Source: Candidatus Planktophila sp. (GTDB taxonomy: Bacteria > Actinomycetota > Actinomycetes > Nanopelagicales > Nanopelagicaceae). From it: 64,000 nucleotides of DNA. The position numbers and the translations under genes are program-made. The stretch covers positions 62,001 to 126,000 of the forward strand of contig JAUXRP010000015.1 in the NCBI GenBank assembly GCA_030681675.1, in the 5' to 3' direction. This document shows positions 6,671 to 15,069 of this stretch, piece after piece. A model generated the notes under the pieces. It saw only the letters and a program-made list of their open reading frames with translations, was not told where the DNA came from and did no database searches. The first letter of the stretch is position 1. Each line of letters starts with the position of its first letter.

Positions 6671-7702
6671 ATGACTGATGAAATTCCCGCATCAAGTCAA
6701 GTTAGACCAGAAGATGAAGCGCAAGGTCAGAAGATGACTATCTATATGCCGCAAGGCGCTGTAATTATTGAAAAATCAGAGCAGGAAGAGCGAGTGAATT
6801 CGGCTACCCAAAATCCTTCAGAGACAAAACCAGCTGCTCCAAAAACAGGAGTTGATTCAGTTCAATCACTTGGTTCCGTCATCAACATTTACACAGGTGA
6901 TGAATACGGTGGAGTAAAGGAACAGAGCAATTCAAAGGTTCTCTCTGCCGATAGCGCACTAGTGAGTGAGCAACAAGTTCTTCTGCGCATCAGCGAGATG
7001 TTGGATGTAATCACCAAACGGTTAGACCATGAAGCTCAACCAATGGAATTAGTCCATGAAGTTCAACCGACAAATTCGGTCAATTCACACACACATGGTG
7101 TTGAAGCGATTGAAGAGAAGAGCGCGATCTCTTCAGATATGCATGATGTTGAAAAAAATTCCTTATCGATTGGGCATCACTTCGATTGGATGCACGCCTT
7201 CAACTTGATGTATATCTCCTTAATTCTCTTCTCGCTACTTTTGCCCGCGGGTTTACACAGCTTTCTCGGCACAGAAGTTATTCCCGCCTTAACAAGTTAT
7301 GAAGTCGCTGGAATTCAAAAAGGAGATCTACTTATTACGGAAGAGGCACTAGCGTCCAACTTAGTCGTTGGTGATGTTCTTTCTCTCCGCGATGCTTTTT
7401 CGGGTACATCTGAGATAGTCCAAGTTAGCGAAATTTCAGTTCCGGGTGAAAATGGCCTAATAACTTTAGCCATACCACCTCGAGCAGGTCAGACTCTTAG
7501 TCTTTCTTATACTCTAAATGGAGATTCAGAAGTCTATAAAGTTGTAAAATCTGTTCCGACGCTAGGCACTGCGAAGATGTTACTTGATATGTTTTTCGTG
7601 CAATTTTTCATCGTGACTTTCGTTATTCTGTTAAATACTATCGTGCATTATCGAAGGCACCGCAGATATACAAAAGCTCTTAGAGCATTCGCCAGTCAAT
7701 AA
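6671..7702 (+). CDS. Two-helix membrane protein with a signal-peptidase-like extracytoplasmic domain
   Basis: A 343-residue protein preceded by a strong AAAGGAGG. Residues 1-175 are hydrophilic, low-complexity and probably cytoplasmic. TM1 is at about 176-198 and TM2 at about 303-326, followed by a short basic tail. The external domain (199-302) has the pattern IQKGDLLITEE, LVVGDVLSLRD, EIVQVSEIS, which recalls the beta-fold of S26/SipW-type signal peptidases. The catalytic Ser and Lys/His motifs are not seen. It may be a non-catalytic relative that processes or holds surface proteins, or the likeness may be superficial. It is third in the collagen-like gene group and its end overlaps the convergent response regulator by 7 bases. 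Confidence 0.7.
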   Translation: MTDEIPASSQVRPEDEAQGQKMTIYMPQGAVIIEKSEQEERVNSATQNPSETKPAAPKTGVDSVQSLGSVINIYTGDEYGGVKEQSNSKVLSADSALVSEQQVLLRISEMLDVITKRLDHEAQPMELVHEVQPTNSVNSHTHGVEAIEEKSAISSDMHDVEKNSLSIGHHFDWMHAFNLMYISLILFSLLLPAGLHSFLGTEVIPALTSYEVAGIQKGDLLITEEALASNLVVGDVLSLRDAFSGTSEIVQVSEISVPGENGLITLAIPPRAGQTLSLSYTLNGDSEVYKVVKSVPTLGTAKMLLDMFFVQFFIVTFVILLNTIVHYRRHRRYTKALRAFASQ

Positions 7703-8385
7703 TTTTTAGGGCTTTTAATTATTTTATTTCGAATAGCTTGAGTGATTGCTTCGGTGCGCGATGAGGTTCCCAACTTTTGGGAGATTGTGCGTATATCTGA
7801 CTCCACGTCGCGCTTACTAATAGAGAGCGCCTTAGCGATATCTTTGTCGCTCGCGCCGATGGAGGCCATTTTGAGAATTTCTATCTCGCGCCTAGAAAGA
7901 ACGCTGGCAGTAACAGGGGGTTGGCTCAAGGCAGTTAACATATCCCGGGTCACCGCTAAAGAGAGAATTGGAATGCCCTGGACGACCTTGAAGATAGCCT
8001 CTTGCAGTTCAGGCGCGGCGACGGATTTGAGCAAATATCCGCTAGCTCCTGCCTTGAGCGCTAATTTAATATCCTCCATTTTGTCATCAGAGGAGAGGAT
8101 AATAATGTGGGTCTCAGGAAAATCCGCCTTGATATTTCTAGTGGTCTCAATTCCAGATATTCCTGGCATATTCAGATCTAGCAAAATTACATTAGGCCGC
8201 AGAGCAGCAGTCGATGATTGGGCCTCAATTCCATCACTGGCCTCACCGACCAGTATGACGCGCCCGCCCATTGCCTTGATCCGCTCGCAGACACCGAACC
8301 TAAAAATTGGGTGATCATCCACAACAAGGACGCGGATAGGCGACCCATCTGAATCTATTAGATTTGCCGGCTCTTCCGTTTTCAT
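7696..8385 (-). CDS. NarL/LuxR-family response regulator
   Basis: A 229-residue two-domain regulator. The receiver domain covers residues about 17-135, with acidic pair VVDDHP, phospho-acceptor Asp70 in ILLDLNMPG, and the conserved Thr/Ser and Lys positions in IILSSDD and YLLKS. The C-terminal LuxR-type HTH runs from about 158 (SRREIEILKMASIGASDKDI) to 215. No histidine kinase is adjacent on the same strand. The hybrid kinase starting at 8709 is divergent, and its own receivers are internal, so partnership is possible but unproven. It may regulate the convergent collagen-like locus. Confidence 0.9.
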   Translation of the reverse strand: MKTEEPANLIDSDGSPIRVLVVDDHPIFRFGVCERIKAMGGRVILVGEASDGIEAQSSTAALRPNVILLDLNMPGISGIETTRNIKADFPETHIIILSSDDKMEDIKLALKAGASGYLLKSVAAPELQEAIFKVVQGIPILSLAVTRDMLTALSQPPVTASVLSRREIEILKMASIGASDKDIAKALSISKRDVESDIRTISQKLGTSSRTEAITQAIRNKIIKSPKNY

Positions 8386-8481
8386 GGTATACGAGTATCC
8401 TTCAATTCACTAAGTTACGTCAACCATGCGACGAGATGCACTTTATTTCACAGGCCCAATAGATGAGTCTCGTCGGGGGAA

Positions 8482-8712
8482 TTGACGACAAGAACATCGC
8501 AGTTACGATCTAAACGAACGGTGCTACGCATATTGCATTGTCGCAGAGCGCGCCAGGGGTCTCCCACTTCAACTCAATTTCAAGAGGTAATAAATGGCAA
8601 AGATCAGGAACCGAGAGAGGCTCTAGTGGTGATGATTACACTGAGATCCCAACGGCAGGATATTGAAATCACCCTGTTGTATGGCGCGACTTCGTATGTC
8701 ATTAAACAATGA
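8482..8712 (+). pseudogene. Remnant of a response-regulator receiver domain, overlapping the hybrid kinase start
   Basis: This 76-codon frame has no credible N-terminus, but its last 32 residues (EALVVMITLRSQRQDIEI, then LLYGATSYVIKQ) match the alpha4-beta5 end of a receiver domain, normally reading MxTA...DI..AL..GA..YV.KP. The phospho-acceptor Asp and acidic pocket are absent. The stop overlaps the kinase ATG as ATGA, the usual sign of translational coupling. It looks like a former regulator/kinase operon in which the regulator was truncated from its 5' end. The frame also fills the 323-base gap between the two signalling genes. Confidence 0.6.
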
Positions 8713-11700
8713 TCCGCTTCAAGCGCGCGCAGCTAATTCTTGCGATACTAACTGTGGTCATGCTAGTAGTGATGACACTTTCTATGCTTTCCACGTCTCG
8801 CGTACCAGCAAAAATTAATAAGATTTTTTCCGAGGCCGGCGCTTCTTCGTCATCAATCATTTTTGCTCAGCGAGAGGCGCTCGGGTATGTAGCAATAGCC
8901 AAACGATGGTTGAGGGGCAATGTATCCAAAAGAGAGGTAGAGGACGCCCGAGTTTTGCTCGCCAAACGCTTGAATACCTTTAATAATTTAAGCGGCACAT
9001 CCGTTAGCAACCTAGTGAGTCCATCATCTTTCCAAGCTTTAAAGACCGCAGATGTCGTGATTCAAAAATCGCCCAATGGGTTTCTTCCCCTCCAATTGCA
9101 GGTGACCACCCATGCTGCAATCACTCCGAGTTTAAAAAATATCACAGGAATTGCTACAGAATTGTTCATTTCTTTTCAGAAAGAAATGGAAGTGCAGTTT
9201 AAATTGGCCACATCAGGGCGCCAAAAAACCCTCACGAGAAACCTATTGATTGTTTATCTCTTTCTTTTGATGCTTTTAATTTTAATTATATGGGTTGGTG
9301 TTACTTTTTCAGCGGGATACAAGTCAATCAAAGATTCAATTAAGACTCAAATGGATGATCTTTCGTTAAACACGGAGGAATTGGAGAGAACTCAGGTTGT
9401 TGTGACAGAATTGAGAAATTTGGATAATGAGAGAAATGAATTCAATTCAAACTTAACTAAGTTAGCAGTGATGCTACAAGGTCAGCGGGACCGCGTGATT
9501 GTATCGAAGACTGTGCTCTCTGAACTTGCATCGCTGCTGAATTTCCAACATGGCGTGTTCTATGTTATGAACGAATCAATAAGCGGTGAACTTCGGCTAA
9601 AGATGCTTTCTTCTTACGCCTACAAAGAACGGAAAAACATCCCAAAAGTATGGAAGATGGGCGAGGGCTTAATCGGGCAATGTGCTATTGAGAAAAAGCG
9701 CATCCTGCTCACAAACGTGCCTGACGACTACATACAGATCACTTCCGGGCTGGGCCAGGCAAAACCACTGAATATCCTAGTGCTGCCGATTATCTTCGAG
9801 GGCAAGGTTAAAGCCGTTATCGAGTTGGCAGCCTTCACGCAATTCTCTTCGACCCAAGTAGCTTTCCTAGATCAACTCGCTGAGTCCATCGGGACAGTGT
9901 TGAATACGATTGAAGCCAGTACGCGCACAGAAGAGCTGCTCAAGGAGTCACAGACTCTCACTGAAGAACTTCAGCTCCAGAAGGAAGAACTACGCCAGAC
10001 TAACGACGAACTAGCAGGTCAAGCACAAATGTTGGAAGAACAGAAAATGGAGGTGGAAACCAAGAACCTTGAGGTTGGGCAGGCTAAGGCAGCGATTGAA
10101 GAAAAAGCGTCACAATTGGAGCTTACTTCCAGATATAAATCCGAGTTTCTTGCCAATATGTCGCATGAGTTGCGCACACCACTGAATAATTTGCTCATTC
10201 TCTCCGGACTTCTTGCAGAGAACAAGAGCAGCCATCTTGACTTGAAGGAGATGGAATTCGCAACATTAATTCACACCTCGGGCAATGATCTGCTCTCGTT
10301 GATCAACGAGGTTCTTGACCTATCCAAGATCGAATCGGGTACGGTCTCTTTGAATCTATCAGAGCTACCTTTTGCTGTGGTGCATGACCAGATTGAGAAC
10401 GTTTTCCGCCATGCAGCGGAGAGTAGAAAGCTCGGCTTCGAAGTAATTGTTGCAGGTGACTTGCCTCCGGCCATCATCACCGATGAGATGCGGCTGCTGC
10501 AAGTGATAAAGAACTTGCTCTCTAACGCCTTCAAATTTACTGAGAAGGGACAGGTGTCGTTGCGCGTGAATCGAGCCACCTCTGGTTGGAGCACAGACAA
10601 CCAGAATCTTAACAAGGCAGATGAAGTCTTCGCCTTCACCGTCGAGGATACTGGCATCGGCATTTCAGCCGACCAACAGTTCATGATCTTTGAGGCCTTC
10701 CAACAGGGCGATGGTGGAACTGCCCGTAAGTATGGTGGTACTGGTTTGGGGCTCTCGATCAGCCGTGAAATTGCTCGGCTAATGGGTGGCGAACTCAAAT
10801 TGCTGCGAAGTGCAACTCAACAGGGCAGCACCTTCGTGCTTTATGTGCCACAGAAGAGCTTAAATACCGATGCTCCAACGCCGATTCTCGAAAGTGGGCG
10901 CACACTACTTAGCGAACAGCATTCCAAACCAGTTAACGCAGACAGTGCGGTGAACTTAGATGCTTCAGAGCGGGCACTGCGGGCGCTACACGAATCGGAA
11001 GCGGCGGATGATCGGGCCACGATTAAAGACGGTGATCGCGTTCTGCTAATCATCGAGGACGATCCGATATTCGCAAAAATTATTCTTGATCTGGCACGAG
11101 AGAAAGGATTCAAGGGAATTGTTGCGATGCGCGGAATACAGGCGCTGGAACTGGTGCGCAGCTACAGACCCGATGCTATTACCCTTGACATCCATCTCCC
11201 AGATTTGGATGGATGGACAATTCTGGACATACTTAAACGAGATCATGACTTGCGCCATATTCCGGTGAATATTATTTCCATGGAAAATGACCCACTGCCT
11301 GGCCTCTCGCAGGGCGCCCTCCAGCATCTCACCAAGCCGGTGAGCCGCGATCAACTCGCTGCGGCAATGGATGCAATGTATGCCTTCCTCGATCGGCCAA
11401 TGAAAAACCTGTTATTAGTGGCTGCCGATAAGGGTGAGGATAAACAAATTACCGACCTGCTCGGTGATGGCGACATCACAATCCACCATGCCGCTGGTGG
11501 CAAGTCGGGGCTGGTTGCTATGAGTAAAAAATCCTTTGATTGCGTGGTAGTTGGAACGAAACTCTCTGATATGAGTGGCACCGATTTCATCGCTGCGCTG
11601 CGCCAGGATAAATTACTGATAGGCATACCTGTGGTCATATTTATTAGTGTGCCGCTTACCGATTCCGACCAAGCCACGCTGAGAAAACTTGCCAGTTCCA

Positions 11701-12206
11701 GTGTAATAAAAAGCGCTGAATCACTCGAGCATCTACTTGATCAGACTGCTCTGTTCTTGCACCGCGTGGTATCGCGCCTGCCGGAAGAGAAACGCAAACT
11801 GCTCCTGCAACTTCAGGAGGCCGCGAACAATCTCGATGGCAAAAAAGTACTAATCGTGGATGATGATGCGCGCAATATTTTCGCACTCACCGCCGCGTTA
11901 GAGCGAAGAGGTGTTGTTGTGTTATCGGCCGAGAATGGTGCTACTGCTATAGATCTCCTGAAGAGAGTACCCGACATGGATTTGGTGCTAATGGACATCA
12001 TGATGCCCGACATGGACGGGTACGAAACCATGCATGAGATTCGTAAGTTAGGGAAGTTTAAGAAGTTACCAATCATTGCTCTGACCGCCAATGCCATGGT
12101 CGGAGATCGGGAAAAATGTCTTGAGGCAGGAGCCTCGGATTACTTAAGTAAGCCAGTCAATATCGTGCAACTCTCCTCATTGATGCAGGTGTGGCTATCG
12201 AAATAG
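8709..12206 (+). CDS. Membrane hybrid histidine kinase with GAF and three receiver domains
   Basis: A 1165-residue sensor. TM1 is at about 8-28, an extracytoplasmic sensor region spans about 30-178, and TM2 is at about 182-205. A GAF domain (about 260-405) and a long coiled coil (about 410-478) follow. HisKA has the H-box FLANMSHELRTPLNN (His486), and HATPase has N-box KNLLSNAFKFTE plus DTGIGIS and GGTGLGLSIS. Receiver 1 is at about 778-890 with Asp827 in ITLDIHLPDLDG. Receiver 2 (about 900-1010) is degenerate: CVVVGTKLSDMSG has Gly where the Asp should be. Receiver 3 (about 1045-1165) has Asp1096 in LMDIMMPDMDG. It overlaps the cheR-like gene, so the two are cotranscribed. The input signal is unknown. 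Confidence 0.93.
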   Translation: MIRFKRAQLILAILTVVMLVVMTLSMLSTSRVPAKINKIFSEAGASSSSIIFAQREALGYVAIAKRWLRGNVSKREVEDARVLLAKRLNTFNNLSGTSVSNLVSPSSFQALKTADVVIQKSPNGFLPLQLQVTTHAAITPSLKNITGIATELFISFQKEMEVQFKLATSGRQKTLTRNLLIVYLFLLMLLILIIWVGVTFSAGYKSIKDSIKTQMDDLSLNTEELERTQVVVTELRNLDNERNEFNSNLTKLAVMLQGQRDRVIVSKTVLSELASLLNFQHGVFYVMNESISGELRLKMLSSYAYKERKNIPKVWKMGEGLIGQCAIEKKRILLTNVPDDYIQITSGLGQAKPLNILVLPIIFEGKVKAVIELAAFTQFSSTQVAFLDQLAESIGTVLNTIEASTRTEELLKESQTLTEELQLQKEELRQTNDELAGQAQMLEEQKMEVETKNLEVGQAKAAIEEKASQLELTSRYKSEFLANMSHELRTPLNNLLILSGLLAENKSSHLDLKEMEFATLIHTSGNDLLSLINEVLDLSKIESGTVSLNLSELPFAVVHDQIENVFRHAAESRKLGFEVIVAGDLPPAIITDEMRLLQVIKNLLSNAFKFTEKGQVSLRVNRATSGWSTDNQNLNKADEVFAFTVEDTGIGISADQQFMIFEAFQQGDGGTARKYGGTGLGLSISREIARLMGGELKLLRSATQQGSTFVLYVPQKSLNTDAPTPILESGRTLLSEQHSKPVNADSAVNLDASERALRALHESEAADDRATIKDGDRVLLIIEDDPIFAKIILDLAREKGFKGIVAMRGIQALELVRSYRPDAITLDIHLPDLDGWTILDILKRDHDLRHIPVNIISMENDPLPGLSQGALQHLTKPVSRDQLAAAMDAMYAFLDRPMKNLLLVAADKGEDKQITDLLGDGDITIHHAAGGKSGLVAMSKKSFDCVVVGTKLSDMSGTDFIAALRQDKLLIGIPVVIFISVPLTDSDQATLRKLASSSVIKSAESLEHLLDQTALFLHRVVSRLPEEKRKLLLQLQEAANNLDGKKVLIVDDDARNIFALTAALERRGVVVLSAENGATAIDLLKRVPDMDLVLMDIMMPDMDGYETMHEIRKLGKFKKLPIIALTANAMVGDREKCLEAGASDYLSKPVNIVQLSSLMQVWLSK

Positions 12207-13012
12207 AAAATATCGAAGTTTTGTTATTGACGGAAGCCATATATCAGCGTTGGGGTTATGACTTCCGCGACTATGCTCCTACATCATTGAAGCGGCGCAT
12301 TCGACGTATAGTTGAGTTGGAAAAGTTCTCATCAATATCTGCCTTGCAAGAAGAGATATTACGCGATTCGGCCTGCATGCAACGCTTTCTTGATGAAGTG
12401 AGCGTAAACGTCACCTCAATGTTCCGTGATCCCGGTTTCTATCGGGCATTTCGCGCTACGGTCGTGCCATTGTTGAAAGAGCAACCCTCGCTACGTATCT
12501 GGCATGCCGGTTGTGCTACAGGCGAAGAGGTGTATTCCATGGCCATTTTATTACAGGAGGAAGGTTTACTTGATCGCACCCGTATCTATGCCACCGATCT
12601 TGATCAAGCGGTTCTTGAAAAAGCCAAGGAGGGCATCTACAGGTTGGGTCTCATGAAGGAATACACCGAGAACTACCAAGCAGGAGGTGGCAAGGCTGCA
12701 TTTTCCGAGTACTACCAGGCTGGTCATGGTCACGCGGTGATGCGTAAGGATCTCTCGAAGAAGATTGTTTGGGCCCGACACAATCTTGTCACCGATGCCT
12801 CATTTAATGAGTTCCACCTGATTCTCTGCCGTAACGTGTTGATTTACTTTAACACCCGTTTGCAGCAGCGCGCCCATCGCCTGTTTTACAAGAGCCTGAC
12901 AAAAGGTGGAGTATTAGTGTTGGGACGAGCAGAAACCATGCAACTCACGCCGCATGAATCACATTATCGAACTCTGAATCGTCGAGAAAAAATTTTCCAG
13001 CGGATGATCTAA
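12191..13012 (+). CDS. CheR-type SAM-dependent protein-glutamate methyltransferase
   Basis: A 273-residue CheR homologue. The N-terminal helical domain (YDFRDYAPTSLKRRIRR) is followed by the SAM-binding motif IWHAGCATGEEVYSMAILL and the conserved FHLILCRNVLIYFN. The GTG start at 12191 lies inside the kinase gene by 16 bases, implying translational coupling. The next gene is CheB with a TAATG overlap. No methyl-accepting chemotaxis protein, CheA or CheW is present, so the target is probably not a flagellar receptor. The coiled-coil or receiver parts of the upstream kinase are a plausible substrate by inference. Confidence 0.9.
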   Translation: MAIEIENIEVLLLTEAIYQRWGYDFRDYAPTSLKRRIRRIVELEKFSSISALQEEILRDSACMQRFLDEVSVNVTSMFRDPGFYRAFRATVVPLLKEQPSLRIWHAGCATGEEVYSMAILLQEEGLLDRTRIYATDLDQAVLEKAKEGIYRLGLMKEYTENYQAGGGKAAFSEYYQAGHGHAVMRKDLSKKIVWARHNLVTDASFNEFHLILCRNVLIYFNTRLQQRAHRLFYKSLTKGGVLVLGRAETMQLTPHESHYRTLNRREKIFQRMI

Positions 13013-13572
13013 TGGCACTTCATTTAGTGGCAATGGGGAGCTCGCTGGGTGGTCTGCAAGCACTAAACACTTTATTGCCTGCGCTACCAGAGGATTTTTC
13101 GGCGGCCCTAATTATCGTTCTCCATCGGGACAAGGAGGAAAGCGGTGACTTGTTGCCGCCAATTGATTCTATGTGCGCACTACCTGTTGGGTTTCCATTA
13201 GACAAAGAGCCCATTCTGGCCGGTCACGTATATGTTGCCCCACCTAACTACCACTTATTAATCGAAGGTGACCATTTCGCCTACTCAATAGATGAACCAG
13301 AAGATTATGCTCGCCCGTCAATTAATGTGCTCTTTGAAAGTGCGGCGGATGCATACGGTGCGAATGTAACTGGCATTGTTCTGACTGGCATGATGCGGGA
13401 TGGGGCGCGCGGATTGGCGGCAATCCATCGCCATGGTGGAGCGGCCGTGGTGCAGTCCCCACACGATGCCGTTGCATCAAGCATGCCTCTGGCTGCACTG
13501 GCGGCGGTGCCCAGTGCGCAAGTGATGACTCTTGCAGAGATTGGGAAGTTTTTAGCGAATATGACCGACTGA
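13012..13572 (+). CDS. CheB-type methylesterase domain protein (no receiver domain)
   Basis: A 186-residue protein consisting only of the CheB catalytic domain. It has the nucleophile Ser in MGSSLGGLQAL, the His in IIVLHRDKEES, and the Asp in TGMMRDGARGL. The usual N-terminal receiver is absent, so activity cannot be switched by direct phosphorylation as in classical CheB; control may come from the receivers of the upstream hybrid kinase. The start overlaps the cheR stop (TAATG). Kinase, CheR and CheB form one tight operon. Confidence 0.9.
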   Translation: MALHLVAMGSSLGGLQALNTLLPALPEDFSAALIIVLHRDKEESGDLLPPIDSMCALPVGFPLDKEPILAGHVYVAPPNYHLLIEGDHFAYSIDEPEDYARPSINVLFESAADAYGANVTGIVLTGMMRDGARGLAAIHRHGGAAVVQSPHDAVASSMPLAALAAVPSAQVMTLAEIGKFLANMTD

Positions 13573-13693
13573 TGTGCAGGAGAAATTTTTGCAAAGTAGT
13601 TTTCAGTGCAGGTCTCTTCAGAACTAGTACTCAAAATATCTCTCCAATAAAGACACTTCATTAAATAGCTGATTTAATCGCACCTTTACTACT

Positions 13694-13774
13694 ACCGTTA
13701 GATATCAGATATTCCCGTCTGGGCCGAAAAGTCTTTGTCCTGGAGTTCTTCCCTTATCGAAAGGTTTTCCATAG
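13694..13774 (+). promoter_or_regulatory. Conserved leader A upstream of a XylF-like gene
   Basis: Shares sequence with the leaders at 14984-15069 and, in reverse, 22383-22465. Common parts are ACCGTTAGATATCAGAT, a CTGGGC...GTCC imperfect hairpin at 13721-13740, and ATCGAAAGGTNTTCC carrying the RBS before ATG 13775. TTAGAT may be the -10 element. The 202-base gap from 13573 holds nothing else I can identify. Confidence 0.5.
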
Positions 13775-14869
13775 ATGACAAAGCGCTACATTGTGATTAC
13801 TGCGGTTTTAGTAGCAACTGTAATCGCACTGACAGGTTGCTCAACTCTTGACAAGACGTCAGGAATATTAAAAAGTGGAGAACATACGGAAGGATTCGTC
13901 GGAGTGATTCTTCCCGGATCCGAACCAGGGACACGTTGGGAAACCTCAGATCGCAGATTCCTACAGGCTGCGTTTGATGCAGCAGGAGTTAAAGTAGATA
14001 TTCAAAACGCAAACCGTGACAAAGTGGCATTTGTAGCCATTGCAGACCAGATGATATCTTCCGGAGCAAAAGTTCTAATTCTCGTGAACCTTGATTCAGA
14101 CTCAGCCAAAACCGTTCAGGATAAAGCTGCAACACTAGGTGTGAAGACAATTGATTATGATCGACTGACTCTTAATGGCTCGGCATCGTACTATGTTTCT
14201 TTTTATAATCTTATTGTCGGACGCTTGCAAGGTGAGGGTATCCAGGCCTGTTTAGAAGCCGCTGGAAAGAAGTCGGCACGTATTGTTTACTTAAACGGTT
14301 CACCAACTGATAACAATGCAACACTTTTCAAGATTGGCTATGACTCAGTACTTCGCCCCTTTATCGATTCAAAGAGCTACACACTTGTCGACGATCAGGA
14401 CGTTCCAGATTGGGATAGAAGTATGGCTGGAGTAATATTCGAACAGATGCTCTCAAAGGCTGGCGGAAAGATTGATGCAGTTGTCGCAGCAAATGAAGGT
14501 CTTGGACTTGAGGCTGTAGCAGTTCTTAAGAAGAAAAAACTAAACGGCACGGTCTGTGTATCTGGACAAGATGCAACTGTTGATGGATTACGTGCAATTC
14601 TTACAGGGGATTTATCAGTCACCGTATACAAGGCAATTAAGGCAGAGGCAGAGGCTGCGGTAACATTAGCCGTCGCACTACTTAAGGGCGCGGTCCCAAC
14701 TAATATTACAGGTTCAGAATTTAACGGAGCAATATATGTGCCAACTGTTCTCTTAACGCCAGTTGCAATTACAAAGGCAAAAGTTAAGGATGTTATCGCC
14801 GATGGCTTCCAGAAGAGAGATGATGTCTGTAAGGACATCGAAGCTCTCTGCAGAGCTAACGGAATCTAA
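13775..14869 (+). CDS. XylF-like sugar-binding lipoprotein, paralogue 1
   Basis: A 364-residue periplasmic-binding-protein-like lipoprotein. The lipobox ALTGCS ends the signal peptide at about residue 23, and the mature protein has the two-lobe type I fold of XylF/RbsB. Conserved pocket motifs relative to XylF are GQDATVDG and AANEGLGL, both intact here. The SFDN motif is changed to SFYN, so the Asp expected to contact the sugar is Tyr. QNANGD is also altered to QNANRD. No ATPase or permease adjoins; it would have to use the xylG-xylH pair at 19192-21188. It is a tandem relative of the next gene, with related leader DNA. Confidence 0.88.
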   Translation: MTKRYIVITAVLVATVIALTGCSTLDKTSGILKSGEHTEGFVGVILPGSEPGTRWETSDRRFLQAAFDAAGVKVDIQNANRDKVAFVAIADQMISSGAKVLILVNLDSDSAKTVQDKAATLGVKTIDYDRLTLNGSASYYVSFYNLIVGRLQGEGIQACLEAAGKKSARIVYLNGSPTDNNATLFKIGYDSVLRPFIDSKSYTLVDDQDVPDWDRSMAGVIFEQMLSKAGGKIDAVVAANEGLGLEAVAVLKKKKLNGTVCVSGQDATVDGLRAILTGDLSVTVYKAIKAEAEAAVTLAVALLKGAVPTNITGSEFNGAIYVPTVLLTPVAITKAKVKDVIADGFQKRDDVCKDIEALCRANGI

Positions 14870-14983
14870 TTCTTCGCTTCATCAAAAGTGGTTTCAGTGA
14901 GTGCCACCACAGTAGCAGCACTCAAAATATCTCTCCGGTCAAGGCAATTTAACAAATAGCGAGTTTAATCGCGAAATCTCAAC

Positions 14984-15069
14984 TACCCTTAGATATCAGA
15001 TGTTCCCTCATCTGAGCAGGAAAATCTTGCCGATGAGGTGCTCTACCTTTATCGAAAGGTCTTCCATAT
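14984..15069 (+). promoter_or_regulatory. Conserved leader B with perfect 7-bp hairpin
   Basis: Second copy of the shared leader. It begins ACCCTTAGATATCAGAT, then CCTCATC (15006-15012) pairs perfectly with GATGAGG (15032-15038) around a CTGAGCAGGAAAATCTTGC loop. It ends with TTATCGAAAGGTCTTCC just before the ATG at 15070. Upstream similarity (AAATATCTCTCC, AGTTTAATCGC) shows that the promoter region was duplicated along with the gene. Confidence 0.5.

Noticed and set aside
10271-10798. 175-codon minus-strand frame inside the hybrid kinase
   Set aside because: Lies antisense to the clear HisKA/HATPase core and has no recognisable domain.
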